DNA from: UBA2040 sp002384725
GTDB lineage: Bacteria; Bacteroidota; Bacteroidia; Flavobacteriales_D; Crocinitomicaceae
Direction: 5' to 3'
Assembly (NCBI GenBank): GCA_963926475.1
Contig: CAWUXE010000016.1
Location: forward strand, 1 to 64,000
DNA length: 64,000 nucleotides
Shown here: positions 45,297 through 55,100 of the stretch, one piece after another
Position numbering within the stretch: the first letter of the stretch is position 1
How the letters are laid out: each line of letters opens with the position of its first letter
Program-made: the position numbers and the translations under genes
The notes under the pieces: model-generated
What the model was told of the DNA's origin: nothing
Seen by the model: the letters and a program-made list of their open reading frames with translations, nothing else
Databases searched by the model: none

Positions 45297-45668
45297 TCAC
45301 TCCCAATTCTCGAGGAAATCATCCAGGTCTCTTCTGTCCTTTTTGTTCGGCTTCCCTTCGCCAAATTTTCTATACACAGATTGTGACGCTATATACGTTT
45401 TGTGCTTCTCAAGCTCTTCTAAAGGCGTTATGTCTTGAATTAGGTCCTTTGCAATAGCTGCGCCCACTCTTCTTTCTACAAAACCAACAACTTTAAATGA
45501 AAACTGAGCTGCATTTCTTGTAATTTGGATGACTTCGTTTAGTTTAATGTTTCTGGAGGGTTTTATTTGTTCACCATCAATACGCACCCTCCCTTTCTTA
45601 ATCCATTCGGTAGAAATAGAGCGCGTTTTAGCCAGACGCACGCACCATAAATATTTATCAACTCTCAA
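45297..45668 (-). CDS. S4-domain RNA-binding protein, HslR (Hsp15)-like
   Basis: The 123-residue protein begins with an S4 RNA-binding fold (MRVDKYLWCVRLAKTRSIST, KKGRVRIDGEQIKPSRNI). It continues with the basic C-terminal extension typical of Hsp15 (GEGKPNKKDRRDLDDFLENW). Hsp15 rescues stalled 50S subunits carrying peptidyl-tRNA after heat shock in E. coli; an equivalent role is a family inference. Its start overlaps the upstream MmcQ/YjbR gene by 11 bp, so the pair is co-transcribed. Confidence 0.88.
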   Translation of the reverse strand: MRVDKYLWCVRLAKTRSISTEWIKKGRVRIDGEQIKPSRNIKLNEVIQITRNAAQFSFKVVGFVERRVGAAIAKDLIQDITPLEELEKHKTYIASQSVYRKFGEGKPNKKDRRDLDDFLENWE

Positions 45669-46008
45669 AGGATACGTTTTCTTTTTTCGTTAGACTATTG
45701 ACCACCAAATCATAAGAATGATCAATTAGTTCAAAAATCATTTTATCTTCTAGGGATCCGAGCAAAGAAACAGTGTTCCAGTGTGCTTTACTCATGTGAT
45801 AACCAGGCTGTATTTCGGGAAAAGATTCTCGCAATTCTATTGCTCGTTCCGGGTCGCATTTTAAATTGACCGATTTAGCAGCATCAATATCAACAAGCGC
45901 GAACATTTTACTGCCTGCTTTAAACACAAGTGTTCTATCGTCAAAAGGTAAATGCTCCGAAGTAAATGCTTTGGATAAACAATACGTTCTGAGCGTTTCT
46001 AAGGTCAT
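45658..46008 (-). CDS. MmcQ/YjbR family protein
   Basis: This 116-residue protein matches the MmcQ/YjbR (CyaY-like fold) family. Landmarks are the start MTLETLRTYCLSKAFTSEHLPF, then KAGSKMFALVDI, NLKCDPERAIELRESF, and IQPGYHMSKAHWNTVSL with the conserved HMxKxHW block. The family has a double-stranded-DNA-binding-like fold but no firm function. It starts 8 bp downstream of the desaturase stop, forming a desaturase-mmcQ-hslR unit on the minus strand. Confidence 0.87.
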   Translation of the reverse strand: MTLETLRTYCLSKAFTSEHLPFDDRTLVFKAGSKMFALVDIDAAKSVNLKCDPERAIELRESFPEIQPGYHMSKAHWNTVSLLGSLEDKMIFELIDHSYDLVVNSLTKKENVSFES

Positions 46009-46016
46009 GATTATGA

Positions 46017-47138
46017 TTAGTGCAGACCTGGCGCGTTATCGTAGTGACCCAAGTTATACAGCATCTTGCCGTGCTCTTTTAGCGCCATTCCAAACGTTTT
46101 AAAACTGTTGTACGGTAACTTATATTCCGATGCTGTTTCGCGAACAATCTTAGAGATTTTTCGATAATGGACATGACAAATGTTTGGGAACAAGTGATGT
46201 TCTACCTGATAATTCAAACCACCAACATACCAGGTTAAAAAACGAGCTCCGGGAGCAAAGTTTGCCGTGTTATACAATTGACTAACCGCCCAATCCGCTT
46301 CGATGTTTCCAGAAGCATCTGGTCGAGGATAATTACTTGAAGGAACACAGTGCGCCGGTTGAAAGATAATTCCTAACCAAACTCCTGCAATAAAATGCAT
46401 AACGAAAAACCCGATTAGCGTTAAATACCATGATACAGGACTCAACAACAACGGTAATCCTAGTAAACAGGCAACGTATAGTGTTTTTGACAAAATAATT
46501 CCTGCTAAAGCCTTACGATATGAAATCCCTTGGGTTTTCAAAAGGTCCATTTTGTGGTATCGGTTCACTTGTTTGATGTCTTTATTTGTAAACCACAAAA
46601 CTGTCATCAATCCATATAAAAACCAAGCATAAATATGTTGGAATCTGTGTCCTTTCAAACGCGGCGCATGCGGAGAAAAACGCATTGATTTTCCTGGATC
46701 GATGTCTTCATCCATTCCATCTACATTTGTAAAGGTGTGGTGCAATACATTGTGTTGAATTCTCCAGGTGATATCACTTCCGCCAATGGCATGAATGATA
46801 TATCCTACCCACTTGTTCACGTTTTGATTTTTAGAATACGCACCATGATTTGCATCGTGCATAACAGAAAGTCCTATTCCTGCCATTCCGAATCCCATTA
46901 GACACCAAAGTCCAAAAGCTAAGAATGGATTAGTCACGACTGTTAACAACAATGCGAAAGGAATAAAGTAAATTCCAAACATGAAAATGGTCTTAATAAC
47001 CATGTTGGCGTTACCAAACCGAGATTTTCCACTCGTTTTAAAATAACCCATAACTCTGTTTCTCAAGACTTTATAAAACTCTTCGTTGTGTTTGTCGGAG
47101 AATTTAATGTCTGAATATTGTAATTTTTCTGCGCTCAT
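46017..47138 (-). CDS. membrane fatty acid desaturase
   Basis: This 373-residue integral membrane di-iron enzyme introduces double bonds into acyl chains. The three histidine boxes are HDANHG (His94/His98), HNVLHH (His129, His133, His134) and QVEHH near residue 312. The glutamine-led third box is typical of front-end (delta-5/delta-6, linoleoyl-CoA-type) desaturases. Several hydrophobic pairs of helices flank the boxes. No cytochrome b5 domain is fused, so electrons must come from a separate carrier. A promoter element lies 7 nt before the ATG. It diverges from ispG. Confidence 0.92.
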   Translation of the reverse strand: MSAEKLQYSDIKFSDKHNEEFYKVLRNRVMGYFKTSGKSRFGNANMVIKTIFMFGIYFIPFALLLTVVTNPFLAFGLWCLMGFGMAGIGLSVMHDANHGAYSKNQNVNKWVGYIIHAIGGSDITWRIQHNVLHHTFTNVDGMDEDIDPGKSMRFSPHAPRLKGHRFQHIYAWFLYGLMTVLWFTNKDIKQVNRYHKMDLLKTQGISYRKALAGIILSKTLYVACLLGLPLLLSPVSWYLTLIGFFVMHFIAGVWLGIIFQPAHCVPSSNYPRPDASGNIEADWAVSQLYNTANFAPGARFLTWYVGGLNYQVEHHLFPNICHVHYRKISKIVRETASEYKLPYNSFKTFGMALKEHGKMLYNLGHYDNAPGLH

Positions 47139-47145
47139 ACGGCTT

Positions 47146-47153
47146 CAAAGATA
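47146..47153 (-). promoter_or_regulatory. -7 promoter element for the desaturase gene
   Basis: On the minus strand this reads TATCTTTG, with a TTG 23 nt further upstream. It is 7 nt from the ATG at 47138, so the leader should be only a few nucleotides. Confidence 0.55.
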
Positions 47154-47218
47154 ATTCATTTAACTTATAATTCCTGCAATTATTAACAATTATACTGCTT
47201 TCTTACAGACGCATAATG

Positions 47219-47226
47219 TAACTTTG
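47219..47226 (+). promoter_or_regulatory. -7 promoter element for ispG
   Basis: TAACTTTG matches TAnnTTTG and is 43 nt before the ispG ATG at 47270. No clear TTG is seen at the usual distance. Confidence 0.45.
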
Positions 47227-47269
47227 CTTCACTATTAAACAATCGAAACTCAAGAATGTTATAAAAATA

Positions 47270-49168
47270 ATGAAAAAATATTGCAACGATCCATTCAATC
47301 GCAGTAGGCTAAAGACATTAGAAGTACATGTTGGGCCTGTTGGTTTCGGTGGCGCAAACCCGATTCGACTTCAATCTATGACAACAACAGATAGTATGGA
47401 TACACAAAAGTCCATTGATCAGTCTGTGCGCATGATAGATGCGGGATGCGAACTAGTTCGACTAACCGCTCCTAGTAAAAACGAAGCCTTTAATCTTGCC
47501 CTTATTCAGGACGGTTTGCGAAAATTAGGGTACGATACACCCATCGTTGCAGATATTCATTTTACGCCAAATGCAGCAGAAGTTGCGGCAGGTATTGTAG
47601 CCAAAGTACGCGTTAACCCAGGAAACTATGCCGACAAGAAAAAGTTTGAAGAACACAAATACACAGACGAAAGCTATTTAGCTGAATTGCATAGAATTGA
47701 AGAAAAATTCACGCCCCTTGTACTCCTATGCAAAGAGAAAGGAGCTGCCATGCGCATAGGCACCAATCATGGATCTCTTTCCGATCGCATATTATCGAGA
47801 TATGGAGATACTCCAGAGGGAATGGTTGAATCTGCCTTAGAATTCATTCGAATTTGCGAGAAAAACGACTATCGCAAAATCGTAGTTTCTATGAAAGCTA
47901 GCAATACTATCGTTATGGTACAGGCATATCGACTGTTGTGTGCTAAAATGCTTCAAAATGGTCATTGCTATCCTTTGCATCTTGGAGTTACAGAAGCAGG
48001 TGATGGTGAAGATGGAAGAATAAAATCTGCCGTCGGAATTGGCGCTTTGTTGGAGGACGGAATCGGCGATACAGTTCGAGTTTCGTTAACGGAAGAACCG
48101 GAATTTGAGATTCCAGTCGCACGAAAATTAGTTGAGAAATACAATAATCAAAAGAATATACTCGAGATTAAGGGCTACGACTCCTTACCCCATTCTCCAT
48201 TTGACCATGTCCGTTCAGAATCAGCGGTCATCAACAATATTGGTCATGGGCACGTTCCTATAGTTATAGCCGATTTAAGTGACAAAACAAATATTAAGCC
48301 CGCCAATTTCTTTGGTTTTGGATATACCTATTCCATAGAATTAGACAAATGGAACATAATGGACCAAGCTGCTGATTACGTATACATTGGCTCCAATAAA
48401 TTAGACTTTGAAACGCCTGGAACAATCGGAATTGTTGTCGATTACGACTTGTGGCTAACAGACTATCAAGGAAAATCGGGGTATTATCCGTTGTCAACTG
48501 AATTGATCACTGTAAACCAGCCTTATTTCTATTGTCCGAAAGGAGAATTTAAGGCAAGTGAAGATAATTTAAATCACCCAAATGCTATTTTAGTTATAGA
48601 AACTCAGTTTGAAAACAAAACACAAGTTCTACGGAAGGTCATACATGATTTGTATAGTATGGGAATAAATAACCCTTTCATTTTGAAATATACTTATCCT
48701 GAAACGGACGAAGAAACTTTTCAACTTCATTCATCAAGCGATGCCGGGAGTATTCTAATTGATGGTTACGGAGATGGAATTTGGATCACCGCCAAACAAG
48801 CTCTTCGTACAATTAATTCCACTTCATTCGGAATTTTACAAGCTACAAGAACTCGAATTTCAAAAACGGAATACATTTCTTGTCCATCATGTGGAAGAAC
48901 ATTATTCGACCTTCAAGAAACGACAGGAAAAATTCGTCAACGAACTTCTCATCTCAAAGGGTTGAAAATTGGTATTATGGGATGCATAGTAAATGGTCCT
49001 GGCGAAATGGCCGATGCAGATTATGGATATGTTGGAACGGGTCCTGGAAAAATTAATCTCTACAAAGAAAAAACAATGGTGCGAAAAAACATTGCCGAAG
49101 CAGAAGCGGTAGACGCATTAATTGACCTCATTCGTGAGCATGGAGACTGGACAGACGCCACTAACTAA
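47270..49168 (+). CDS. ispG: (E)-4-hydroxy-3-methylbut-2-enyl-diphosphate synthase, long form
   Basis: IspG converts MEcPP to HMBPP in the non-mevalonate isoprenoid pathway. The 632-residue protein is the long form seen in Bacteroidota, Chlamydiae and plants, with a ~250-residue insert between the N-terminal TIM barrel and the C-terminal reductase domain. The barrel has PIRLQSMTTTDSMDTQKSI, PIVADIHFTPNAAEVAA and VRVNPGNY. The [4Fe-4S] ligands are in SCPSCGRTLFDL and GIMGCIVNGPGE, with the conserved glutamate in NGPGE. The insert shows no catalytic motif. It is monocistronic and divergent from the desaturase. Confidence 0.96.
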   Translation: MKKYCNDPFNRSRLKTLEVHVGPVGFGGANPIRLQSMTTTDSMDTQKSIDQSVRMIDAGCELVRLTAPSKNEAFNLALIQDGLRKLGYDTPIVADIHFTPNAAEVAAGIVAKVRVNPGNYADKKKFEEHKYTDESYLAELHRIEEKFTPLVLLCKEKGAAMRIGTNHGSLSDRILSRYGDTPEGMVESALEFIRICEKNDYRKIVVSMKASNTIVMVQAYRLLCAKMLQNGHCYPLHLGVTEAGDGEDGRIKSAVGIGALLEDGIGDTVRVSLTEEPEFEIPVARKLVEKYNNQKNILEIKGYDSLPHSPFDHVRSESAVINNIGHGHVPIVIADLSDKTNIKPANFFGFGYTYSIELDKWNIMDQAADYVYIGSNKLDFETPGTIGIVVDYDLWLTDYQGKSGYYPLSTELITVNQPYFYCPKGEFKASEDNLNHPNAILVIETQFENKTQVLRKVIHDLYSMGINNPFILKYTYPETDEETFQLHSSSDAGSILIDGYGDGIWITAKQALRTINSTSFGILQATRTRISKTEYISCPSCGRTLFDLQETTGKIRQRTSHLKGLKIGIMGCIVNGPGEMADADYGYVGTGPGKINLYKEKTMVRKNIAEAEAVDALIDLIREHGDWTDATN

Positions 49169-49317
49169 TTGTTTTACAGTTATTTAAGTTGTTTTTACTA
49201 CTTCAAAAAAGACATCATTCAAATTCAACTATCTCAACATCAGCCCATAGACTTCATCTCTAGGAAACAGAAGTGTTCTTAAATCGCTCTATTTCGTTTC
49301 AGAAATACTGAGCAAGG

Positions 49318-49333
49318 TGTTTCACGTGGAACT
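49318..49333. other. parS-like site (one core mismatch)
   Basis: TGTTTCACGTGGAACT has one mismatch in the 14-bp core of the parS consensus TGTTTCACGTGAAACA. It overlaps the 3' end of mnmG. Confidence 0.55.
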
Positions 49334-51203
49334 ATCGACCCAAATGGATCAAAATCACCGAAACGTCACTCGGAGAAACTCCACTAACTCGACTTGCTTG
49401 CCCAATAGTCACAGGTCGAATATCTGACAGCTTCAAACGAGACTCCATGCTTAAACTTGGCATTTGGTGATAATCTACTTCATCTGGAATTTTTACATCC
49501 TCCAAACGATGCTGCTTATCTGCCATTTCTTGTTCGCGTTGAATGTATCCCTCATACTTTAAAAGTATTTCTGCTTGATCAACAACATCAATATGCATTT
49601 CTTCAAGTGCAACAGCTTTAGATTTCGCCGCTGGACTCATTTCAAAAACATCCGACATTACGATATGTGGACGTATAATAATCTGACCTAATTTAACTTG
49701 TTGATTAATTTCAGCACTTCCCTTTTTCACCAAAACAGGATTCGCATGTTCTGGTTTTACACCTTCACTTTGCAAGAACCCAATCATTTCATTAGTCGCT
49801 TTCACCTTTTGATTGACATTTTCCAGACGTTCATCACTTGCCATTCCCATCGCATGTGATAAAGGTGTCAAACGAATATCCGCATTGTCTTGTCTCAACA
49901 ATATTCTATACTCCGCACGAGAGGTAAACATTCTATAGGGCTCTTCCGTACCTTTCGTAATCAGGTCGTCGATCAAAACACCGATATACGCTTGGTCTCT
50001 CCCTAGCATAAATGGGTCCTTTTCATGGATTTTGAGTGCTGCATTCGTTCCTGCCATCAAACCTTGACACGCTGCTTCTTCATATCCCGTAGTGCCGTTA
50101 ATCTGTCCCGCAAAATATAGATTCTCTACCAACTTCGTTTCCAAAGTATGCTTCAATTGGGTGGGAGGGAAATAATCATATTCTATAGCATATCCAGGAC
50201 GGAACATCTTTGCCTTTTCAAAACCAGGAATTGCTTGGAGCGCCATTTGCTGAACATCCTCAGGCAAACTTGTGCTAAACCCATTCACATAAATCTCAAC
50301 AGTGTTCCACCCCTCTGGTTCAACAAAAATTTGATGTCTGTCTCTATCCGCAAAACGATTGATCTTATCTTCTATACTTGGACAATATCTAGGTCCTGCA
50401 CTTTTAATCGCGCCATTAAACATAGGTGAACGATCAAAGCCTGTTTTCAATAATTCATGCGTTTCTGGATTCGTATAAGTAATCCAACACGAGCGTTGTT
50501 TTGTCAAAGCAGACGTATTCGAAAAAGAAAACTTAGATGGGTTTTCATCGCCAAATTGTTCTTCCATTTTGGAATAATCCAAAGAACGACCATCCACCCG
50601 AGGCGGTGTTCCTGTTTTCATTCTACCGGATTCAAACCCCAATTGAAGCAAATCTTCCGTAATTCCTGTCGCTGCTTTTTCACCAACACGCCCACCTCCA
50701 AATTGCTTTTCACCGAGATGAATCAAACCATTTAAAAATGTACCATTCGTTAAAACAACAGATTTACCACGAATATCAATTCCCATTCCAGTTTTAACAC
50801 CAACAACCTTGTCACCCTCTACGATAAGTCCGGTTGCCATATCTTGCCAAAAATCAACATTTAGATTTCTTTCTAGCAACAAGCGCCACTCTTCAGCAAA
50901 CTTCATTCTGTCATTTTGGGTTCTTGGCGACCACATCGCTGGGCCCTTGGATCGATTCAACAAACGAAACTGAATAGCGCTCAAATCTGACACAATGCCT
51001 GAGCCTCCACCTAACGCATCAATCTCACGGACAATTTGTCCTTTTGCCACGCCTCCCATTGCAGGATTACAACTCATTTGAGCAATCGTATTCATGTTCA
51101 TGGTCACCAACAAAACACTCGCGCCCAATCGGCCCGCAGCATCCGCGGCTTCACAACCGGCATGTCCTCCACCCACTACTATAACATCGTATTCTTTTAA
51201 CAT
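49332..51203 (-). CDS. mnmG: tRNA uridine-5-carboxymethylaminomethyl synthesis enzyme MnmG (GidA)
   Basis: MnmG is the FAD/NADH partner of MnmE in modifying wobble uridine. The 623-residue protein begins with the FAD motif VIVVGGGHAGCEAADAAGRLG. It also contains the family signatures CNPAMGGVAKGQIVREIDALGG and GTPPRVDGRSLDYS. The FAD-contact region is LYFAGQINGTTGYEEAACQG, and the C-terminal helical domain ends SRVSGVSPSDVSVILIHLG. The mnmE gene is 17 kb away. parS-like sites overlap its 3' end and lie in its upstream region. A promoter element is 19 nt upstream of the ATG. Confidence 0.97.
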   Translation of the reverse strand: MLKEYDVIVVGGGHAGCEAADAAGRLGASVLLVTMNMNTIAQMSCNPAMGGVAKGQIVREIDALGGGSGIVSDLSAIQFRLLNRSKGPAMWSPRTQNDRMKFAEEWRLLLERNLNVDFWQDMATGLIVEGDKVVGVKTGMGIDIRGKSVVLTNGTFLNGLIHLGEKQFGGGRVGEKAATGITEDLLQLGFESGRMKTGTPPRVDGRSLDYSKMEEQFGDENPSKFSFSNTSALTKQRSCWITYTNPETHELLKTGFDRSPMFNGAIKSAGPRYCPSIEDKINRFADRDRHQIFVEPEGWNTVEIYVNGFSTSLPEDVQQMALQAIPGFEKAKMFRPGYAIEYDYFPPTQLKHTLETKLVENLYFAGQINGTTGYEEAACQGLMAGTNAALKIHEKDPFMLGRDQAYIGVLIDDLITKGTEEPYRMFTSRAEYRILLRQDNADIRLTPLSHAMGMASDERLENVNQKVKATNEMIGFLQSEGVKPEHANPVLVKKGSAEINQQVKLGQIIIRPHIVMSDVFEMSPAAKSKAVALEEMHIDVVDQAEILLKYEGYIQREQEMADKQHRLEDVKIPDEVDYHQMPSLSMESRLKLSDIRPVTIGQASRVSGVSPSDVSVILIHLGR

Positions 51204-51209
51204 ATTCTA

Positions 51210-51225
51210 TGTTTCGCGTGAACAA
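51210..51225. other. degenerate parS-like site
   Basis: TGTTTCGCGTGAACAA has three mismatches to the 16-bp parS consensus. It lies in the mnmG upstream gap, overlapping the promoter element. Confidence 0.3.
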
Positions 51226-51230
51226 AATTA
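51223..51230 (-). promoter_or_regulatory. -7 promoter element for mnmG
   Basis: On the minus strand this reads TAATTTTG, with a TTG 19 nt further upstream (CAA at 51250-51252 on the plus strand). It is 19 nt from the mnmG ATG. Confidence 0.55.
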
Positions 51231-51257
51231 CAACGACTTCGTCGGTGCGCAAATTAA

Positions 51258-51281
51258 AAAAGGTTTCACGTGAAACCTTTT
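51258..51281. other. parS site (perfect core) within a 24-bp palindrome
   Basis: GGTTTCACGTGAAACC at 51262-51277 contains the complete 14-bp parS core GTTTCACGTGAAAC. A/T flanks extend the perfect palindrome to 24 bp. It overlaps the ybeY stop codon and could also act as a terminator. Confidence 0.75.
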
Positions 51282-51688
51282 AACTTATTTAAATAAAAAT
51301 CCTCCTTTTGGCGCATGCCCTTTTCTTCGTCTTCTCCTTTATCGCCATAACCACAAAGGTGCAAAAAACCATGAACTATAACTCGGCTAAGTTCGACATT
51401 AAACTCCAAAGAGAGATCGGCTGCATTTTCTTTTACTCTATCAATACTGATAAACAAATCGCCAGAAACAATCTTGTCGTCTGTGTAATCGAACGTAATA
51501 ATATCGGTGTAAAAATCATGGTCTAAATGCTGCTTATTCATTACTAGCAACTCCTCGTCACTACAAAAAACAACTGCTGCATCCCCCAAAGTTTTGTCTT
51601 CTTGGGCAACAACATATTCAATCCACCCATCAATTTGGGTACTATTTATTTCAAATGGAGAGCCTTTCGACCAAGAAAAATCAATCAT
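51266..51688 (-). CDS. ybeY: endoribonuclease YbeY (16S rRNA maturation)
   Basis: The start at 51688 (MIDFSWSKGSPFEINSTQID) gives 140 residues; an upstream in-frame ATG at 51706 would add six. It overlaps the RsbW-like gene by 8 bp. The metal site is RVIVHGFLHLCGYGD: two histidines are in place, but the third ligand position, histidine in E. coli YbeY (HxxxHxxxxxH), is aspartate here. Other family features are DAAVVFCSDEELLVMNKQHL, DHDFYTDIITFDY and SGDLFISIDRV. It acts in 3' processing of 16S rRNA and ribosome quality control. Confidence 0.92.
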   Translation of the reverse strand: MIDFSWSKGSPFEINSTQIDGWIEYVVAQEDKTLGDAAVVFCSDEELLVMNKQHLDHDFYTDIITFDYTDDKIVSGDLFISIDRVKENAADLSLEFNVELSRVIVHGFLHLCGYGDKGEDEEKGMRQKEDFYLNKLKGFT

Positions 51689-52109
51689 TCTTTTTAAAGA
51701 AAACACTCACTTCGCGACCTTCATTTTTAAACTCAACTAGATCGGCTAGGTGGCGCATTAAATAGATTCCTCTGCCATTTTCTTTTTCGATGTTTTCCGT
51801 TGCTGTTGGATCTGCTACATTCTCAAAATCAAAACCTTTTCCTTCATCTTGCAACACAAAGCAAAGCTCTTCGTCTGTATGACCAACCTGTACATTCACC
51901 GTTTTCGAAACATCGTTCTTATTACCATGAACAACTGCATTATTAAACGCTTCTGTTACGGCAATTAATACGTTTCCGTAATTGTCTTCACTTACACTTG
52001 CTGTGAAACAAGAACGGTCAATTAATCCTTCGATTTTACTTAAGTGTTCGAAACTTGAGGGTACTTGAATCTCCTCAATAACATTGAATCCTTCTTTCAT
52101 ACTTTCCAT
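51681..52109 (-). CDS. RsbW-like serine/threonine kinase-type ATPase (HATPase_c_2)
   Basis: From the ATG at 52109, which overlaps the DUF4175 stop as TGATG, it has 142 residues; a GTG at 52112 adds one. The GHKL ATPase motifs are EAFNNAVVHGNK (N box), DEGKGFDFENV (G1) and GRGIYLMRHLAD (G2). This is the anti-sigma/stress-switch kinase fold, which either phosphorylates an STAS anti-anti-sigma factor or binds a sigma factor. No STAS partner or sigma factor is adjacent, so its target is unknown. It is co-transcribed between the DUF4175 gene and ybeY. Confidence 0.88.
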   Translation of the reverse strand: MESMKEGFNVIEEIQVPSSFEHLSKIEGLIDRSCFTASVSEDNYGNVLIAVTEAFNNAVVHGNKNDVSKTVNVQVGHTDEELCFVLQDEGKGFDFENVADPTATENIEKENGRGIYLMRHLADLVEFKNEGREVSVFFKKND

Positions 52110-55100
52110 CACATTGACAAATTAAAGTATTGATTTGCTTTGTCCTTATAGTATTTCCTAAACACAGGGTCAACAGACCTTAGCAGCTCTACTTGCTTTA
52201 ATTTTTCTTTGTTATACTCCTCAAATCGAATTTGGTTACCCAAAACTTTATCTTTTCCACTTAGAGATTCACGCTTCTCTTCGAAACCTCTTTCCATAAG
52301 TGCTTGTTCACTCTCTAACAATCGTGTCAAAATGTTTTTCTGGCGTTGAATCATTTCAGGTGAAAAATTCTTATTCAACAGTTCTTGTTGTTGTTTCTCC
52401 AACTCATCAATAAGCGGGTTTAATTTGTTTCCTTCGCCTCGACCTTCCTTGTTCAATTGGTCACGTAACTCTTGTAATTTCTTTCGGATAGCCGATTGTT
52501 CAGCCGCCATTTTTGCTACTTGTTTGTTTGACATACCTCCCGGCATCATTCCCTCACCCTGACCTCCTGTTCCCATTCCAGGTTGATCACCTGGCTTCGT
52601 TCCGCCAGGACTCTTGCCTTTTTGCATTTGTTCCAGCTGTTTCTTTAAAGCTTGTTTCATATCACTGTTTCCAAGCTTACCTTGACCTGGTTTCGGCTGC
52701 CCTTTCCCGCCCGGTTTATCGCACTCACCAGAACCTGGTTTACTATTTTTTTGCGCTTGGGCCTGCATAGATTGTAAGCTTTCATTCAACAACAGAGCTA
52801 GATTGTTGTAGCTTGTCATGACAAATTGTTGATGTTGGCCTAGCTCTCTTTTTCTATGCTCGTCGATATCCTCTAACCCTCCATCATGGTTCACTGCAAT
52901 TGCATTTAATTCTTTGTCGATAAACGAGGCTATTTTTGGTTGTCGTCTTGCCAGTGCTTCTAAAGAATCTCGTACTTGTTTCGTGTCGTCCACAATCGCT
53001 CTTTGCATGCGCCCAAACTTCTTGTACATCGGGTCGCTATCATTTACTGAAGTAAACTTTTTCATTAGATCTTCCTGATCAAAACTAAGCGCCATTAAGT
53101 TTTTAAGAATGCGCCTGAGCATATCCATGTCCTCACCTTCCTGTTCAGCATTGGCTTCCTCTTGACTTTTATTTAGCTCCTCAGCCATCTTTTCCATGTC
53201 CTCAGCCGATTGTTTTTGCTTTTCAGAGGCTTTGTTTTTCTTGTTTTTTTCAAGGTCTCCTGAAGCCTCTTTCATCTCTTCAGAAATTTTTTCTTGCATT
53301 TCTTTCTGATCATCAATATCCATCGGACGCTGAAGCTCTTCGTTTAGCTTCTTCATTTCCTCCAAGTCCTTCTTGATGTCGTCGAACTTCTTGTTTAATT
53401 CATCCTGTTTTTCCTTAGCCTTTTCTGCGCTAATTTTGTCTTTACTTATATCTTCTTCGAGTTTCTTTTGTTCATCAGCCAATTCTTTCAATTCCTTCTC
53501 AATGTCATCAATCTTTTCATTCACTTGAAGTTTCTTCAACATTTCAAGGCTTCGGTCTAACTGTTTGTTTTTATCTTCTGTGCTTTGTTCAAGGTTGTCC
53601 AGCTGATTTTGCATCTCGTCCTTGTTTTGCTCCATCATTAACTCTTCTAGTTTCTTAAGGAGCTCCATCATTTCATCATCCATCAACTCGCTCAAAAGCT
53701 CGTCAATTTGCGCTTGCTTTTCAAGAAGCTCTTTGTCCATTTCGGACAACTGATTTTTCTCCTCAACGCTCTTCTCCAGATTCTGTTGAAGATTTTGTAA
53801 AGACTTCTGGAGTTCCATGTGATCTGATTTTAACCTATCAAGCTGATTTTTTATCTTCCAATCCATTGATTTAGAATTCATTACCTCCTTTTTAAGGCGC
53901 TGAACATCTTTCTGGAAGTCTTGTGTTTTATTCAATAATTTCGCTAAATCTTCTTGTGCTTTATCTTGATCTTTTCCGCGATCTTCATTGAGCTCTTCCA
54001 GTGTTGGCAGCTGATACGTGAACACTTGGCTTCTAGTCGATTTACTTCCATTGACCCCGTCGTTATCACTCACGACAAAGTAATACTCAATCCGATCTTC
54101 AATTTTAAGGGTTTCTCTTCTAAAATCCACAGCAAAATCAAATGGTAAATCCGTTCCTTTTGGAGATAAAACCGACATTCGTTCTTCTCTAGATTTACCT
54201 TCTTTAGAAATAATTCTGTAAACAAAACTTAAGGCAGACAATCCATAATCATCAGAAATGTTTCCGGAGAAGAAGCGCAAACCATCGCTAACCGTGTCTT
54301 TCGCTTCGCGTACGGCAATGTTCGGATTCGCATCTCGAACAACACTAATGTTCATTCTAGACGAGTCAATCTTATTGCTTTGTTTGTTTTGAAGTCTCAC
54401 AAGAATCCCCATATCGTTCCTTAGGTTTCTTTTGTACTTGAAACCATCTGTTGTGAATATTTCTGTTTTGTTCCCATCCGAAACCATCACTTTCTTTGTG
54501 TTCTTCGTAAGGAAAGACCATTCTATCGTTGTGCCCTCGGGTACATTTAAGTCACCTGCGTTTTGCACTGATTCTGAAGCCCGGCCTAAATAACTTGGAT
54601 AAACAATGTTCGCTGTCAGTTTTCCGATTGCCGATTTGGGCAATACTTTTATCGCATATTTGTCAGAAGAAAATTCGTTTGCTTCAAAAAAGAAATTTGT
54701 TTTTTGCGTAATCTTGGGGAGTAAAAACGTCGCCTCACTTTTCGACTTCCACGTCATTAAAAATTTACCTTGATCGGAATTCAAATATATTTTGTCTGGA
54801 ATAGAATTCCCGACCAATTGTACTTCAATTTCAGCATCTTGCCCCTCTTCAACGGCCATGTTTCCATTCTTTACAATGAAAGAAAAAGGTGCAATTGGAA
54901 TGAATTTTTCTTTAAAATTAACTACCCGCTCTGTCCCTTGAGTTAAAATTCCGGGCACTAAAATAGCCACTCCCAAAAGAAGAACAAAGACTGGAATTAA
55001 CCATTTGGCGTATTTTTTATTCTCTTTATAATCAATGGCTGAAACAAAATTGAAAGCGGCCAACTTATTTGATCGCTGAACAACACTTGCTCTTATCAAT

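Noticed and set aside
45071..45364. 97-codon open frame on the minus strand upstream of the terminator
   Set aside because: It overlaps the 3' end of the hslR-like gene, has no family motif, and its composition looks like read-through of non-coding DNA.
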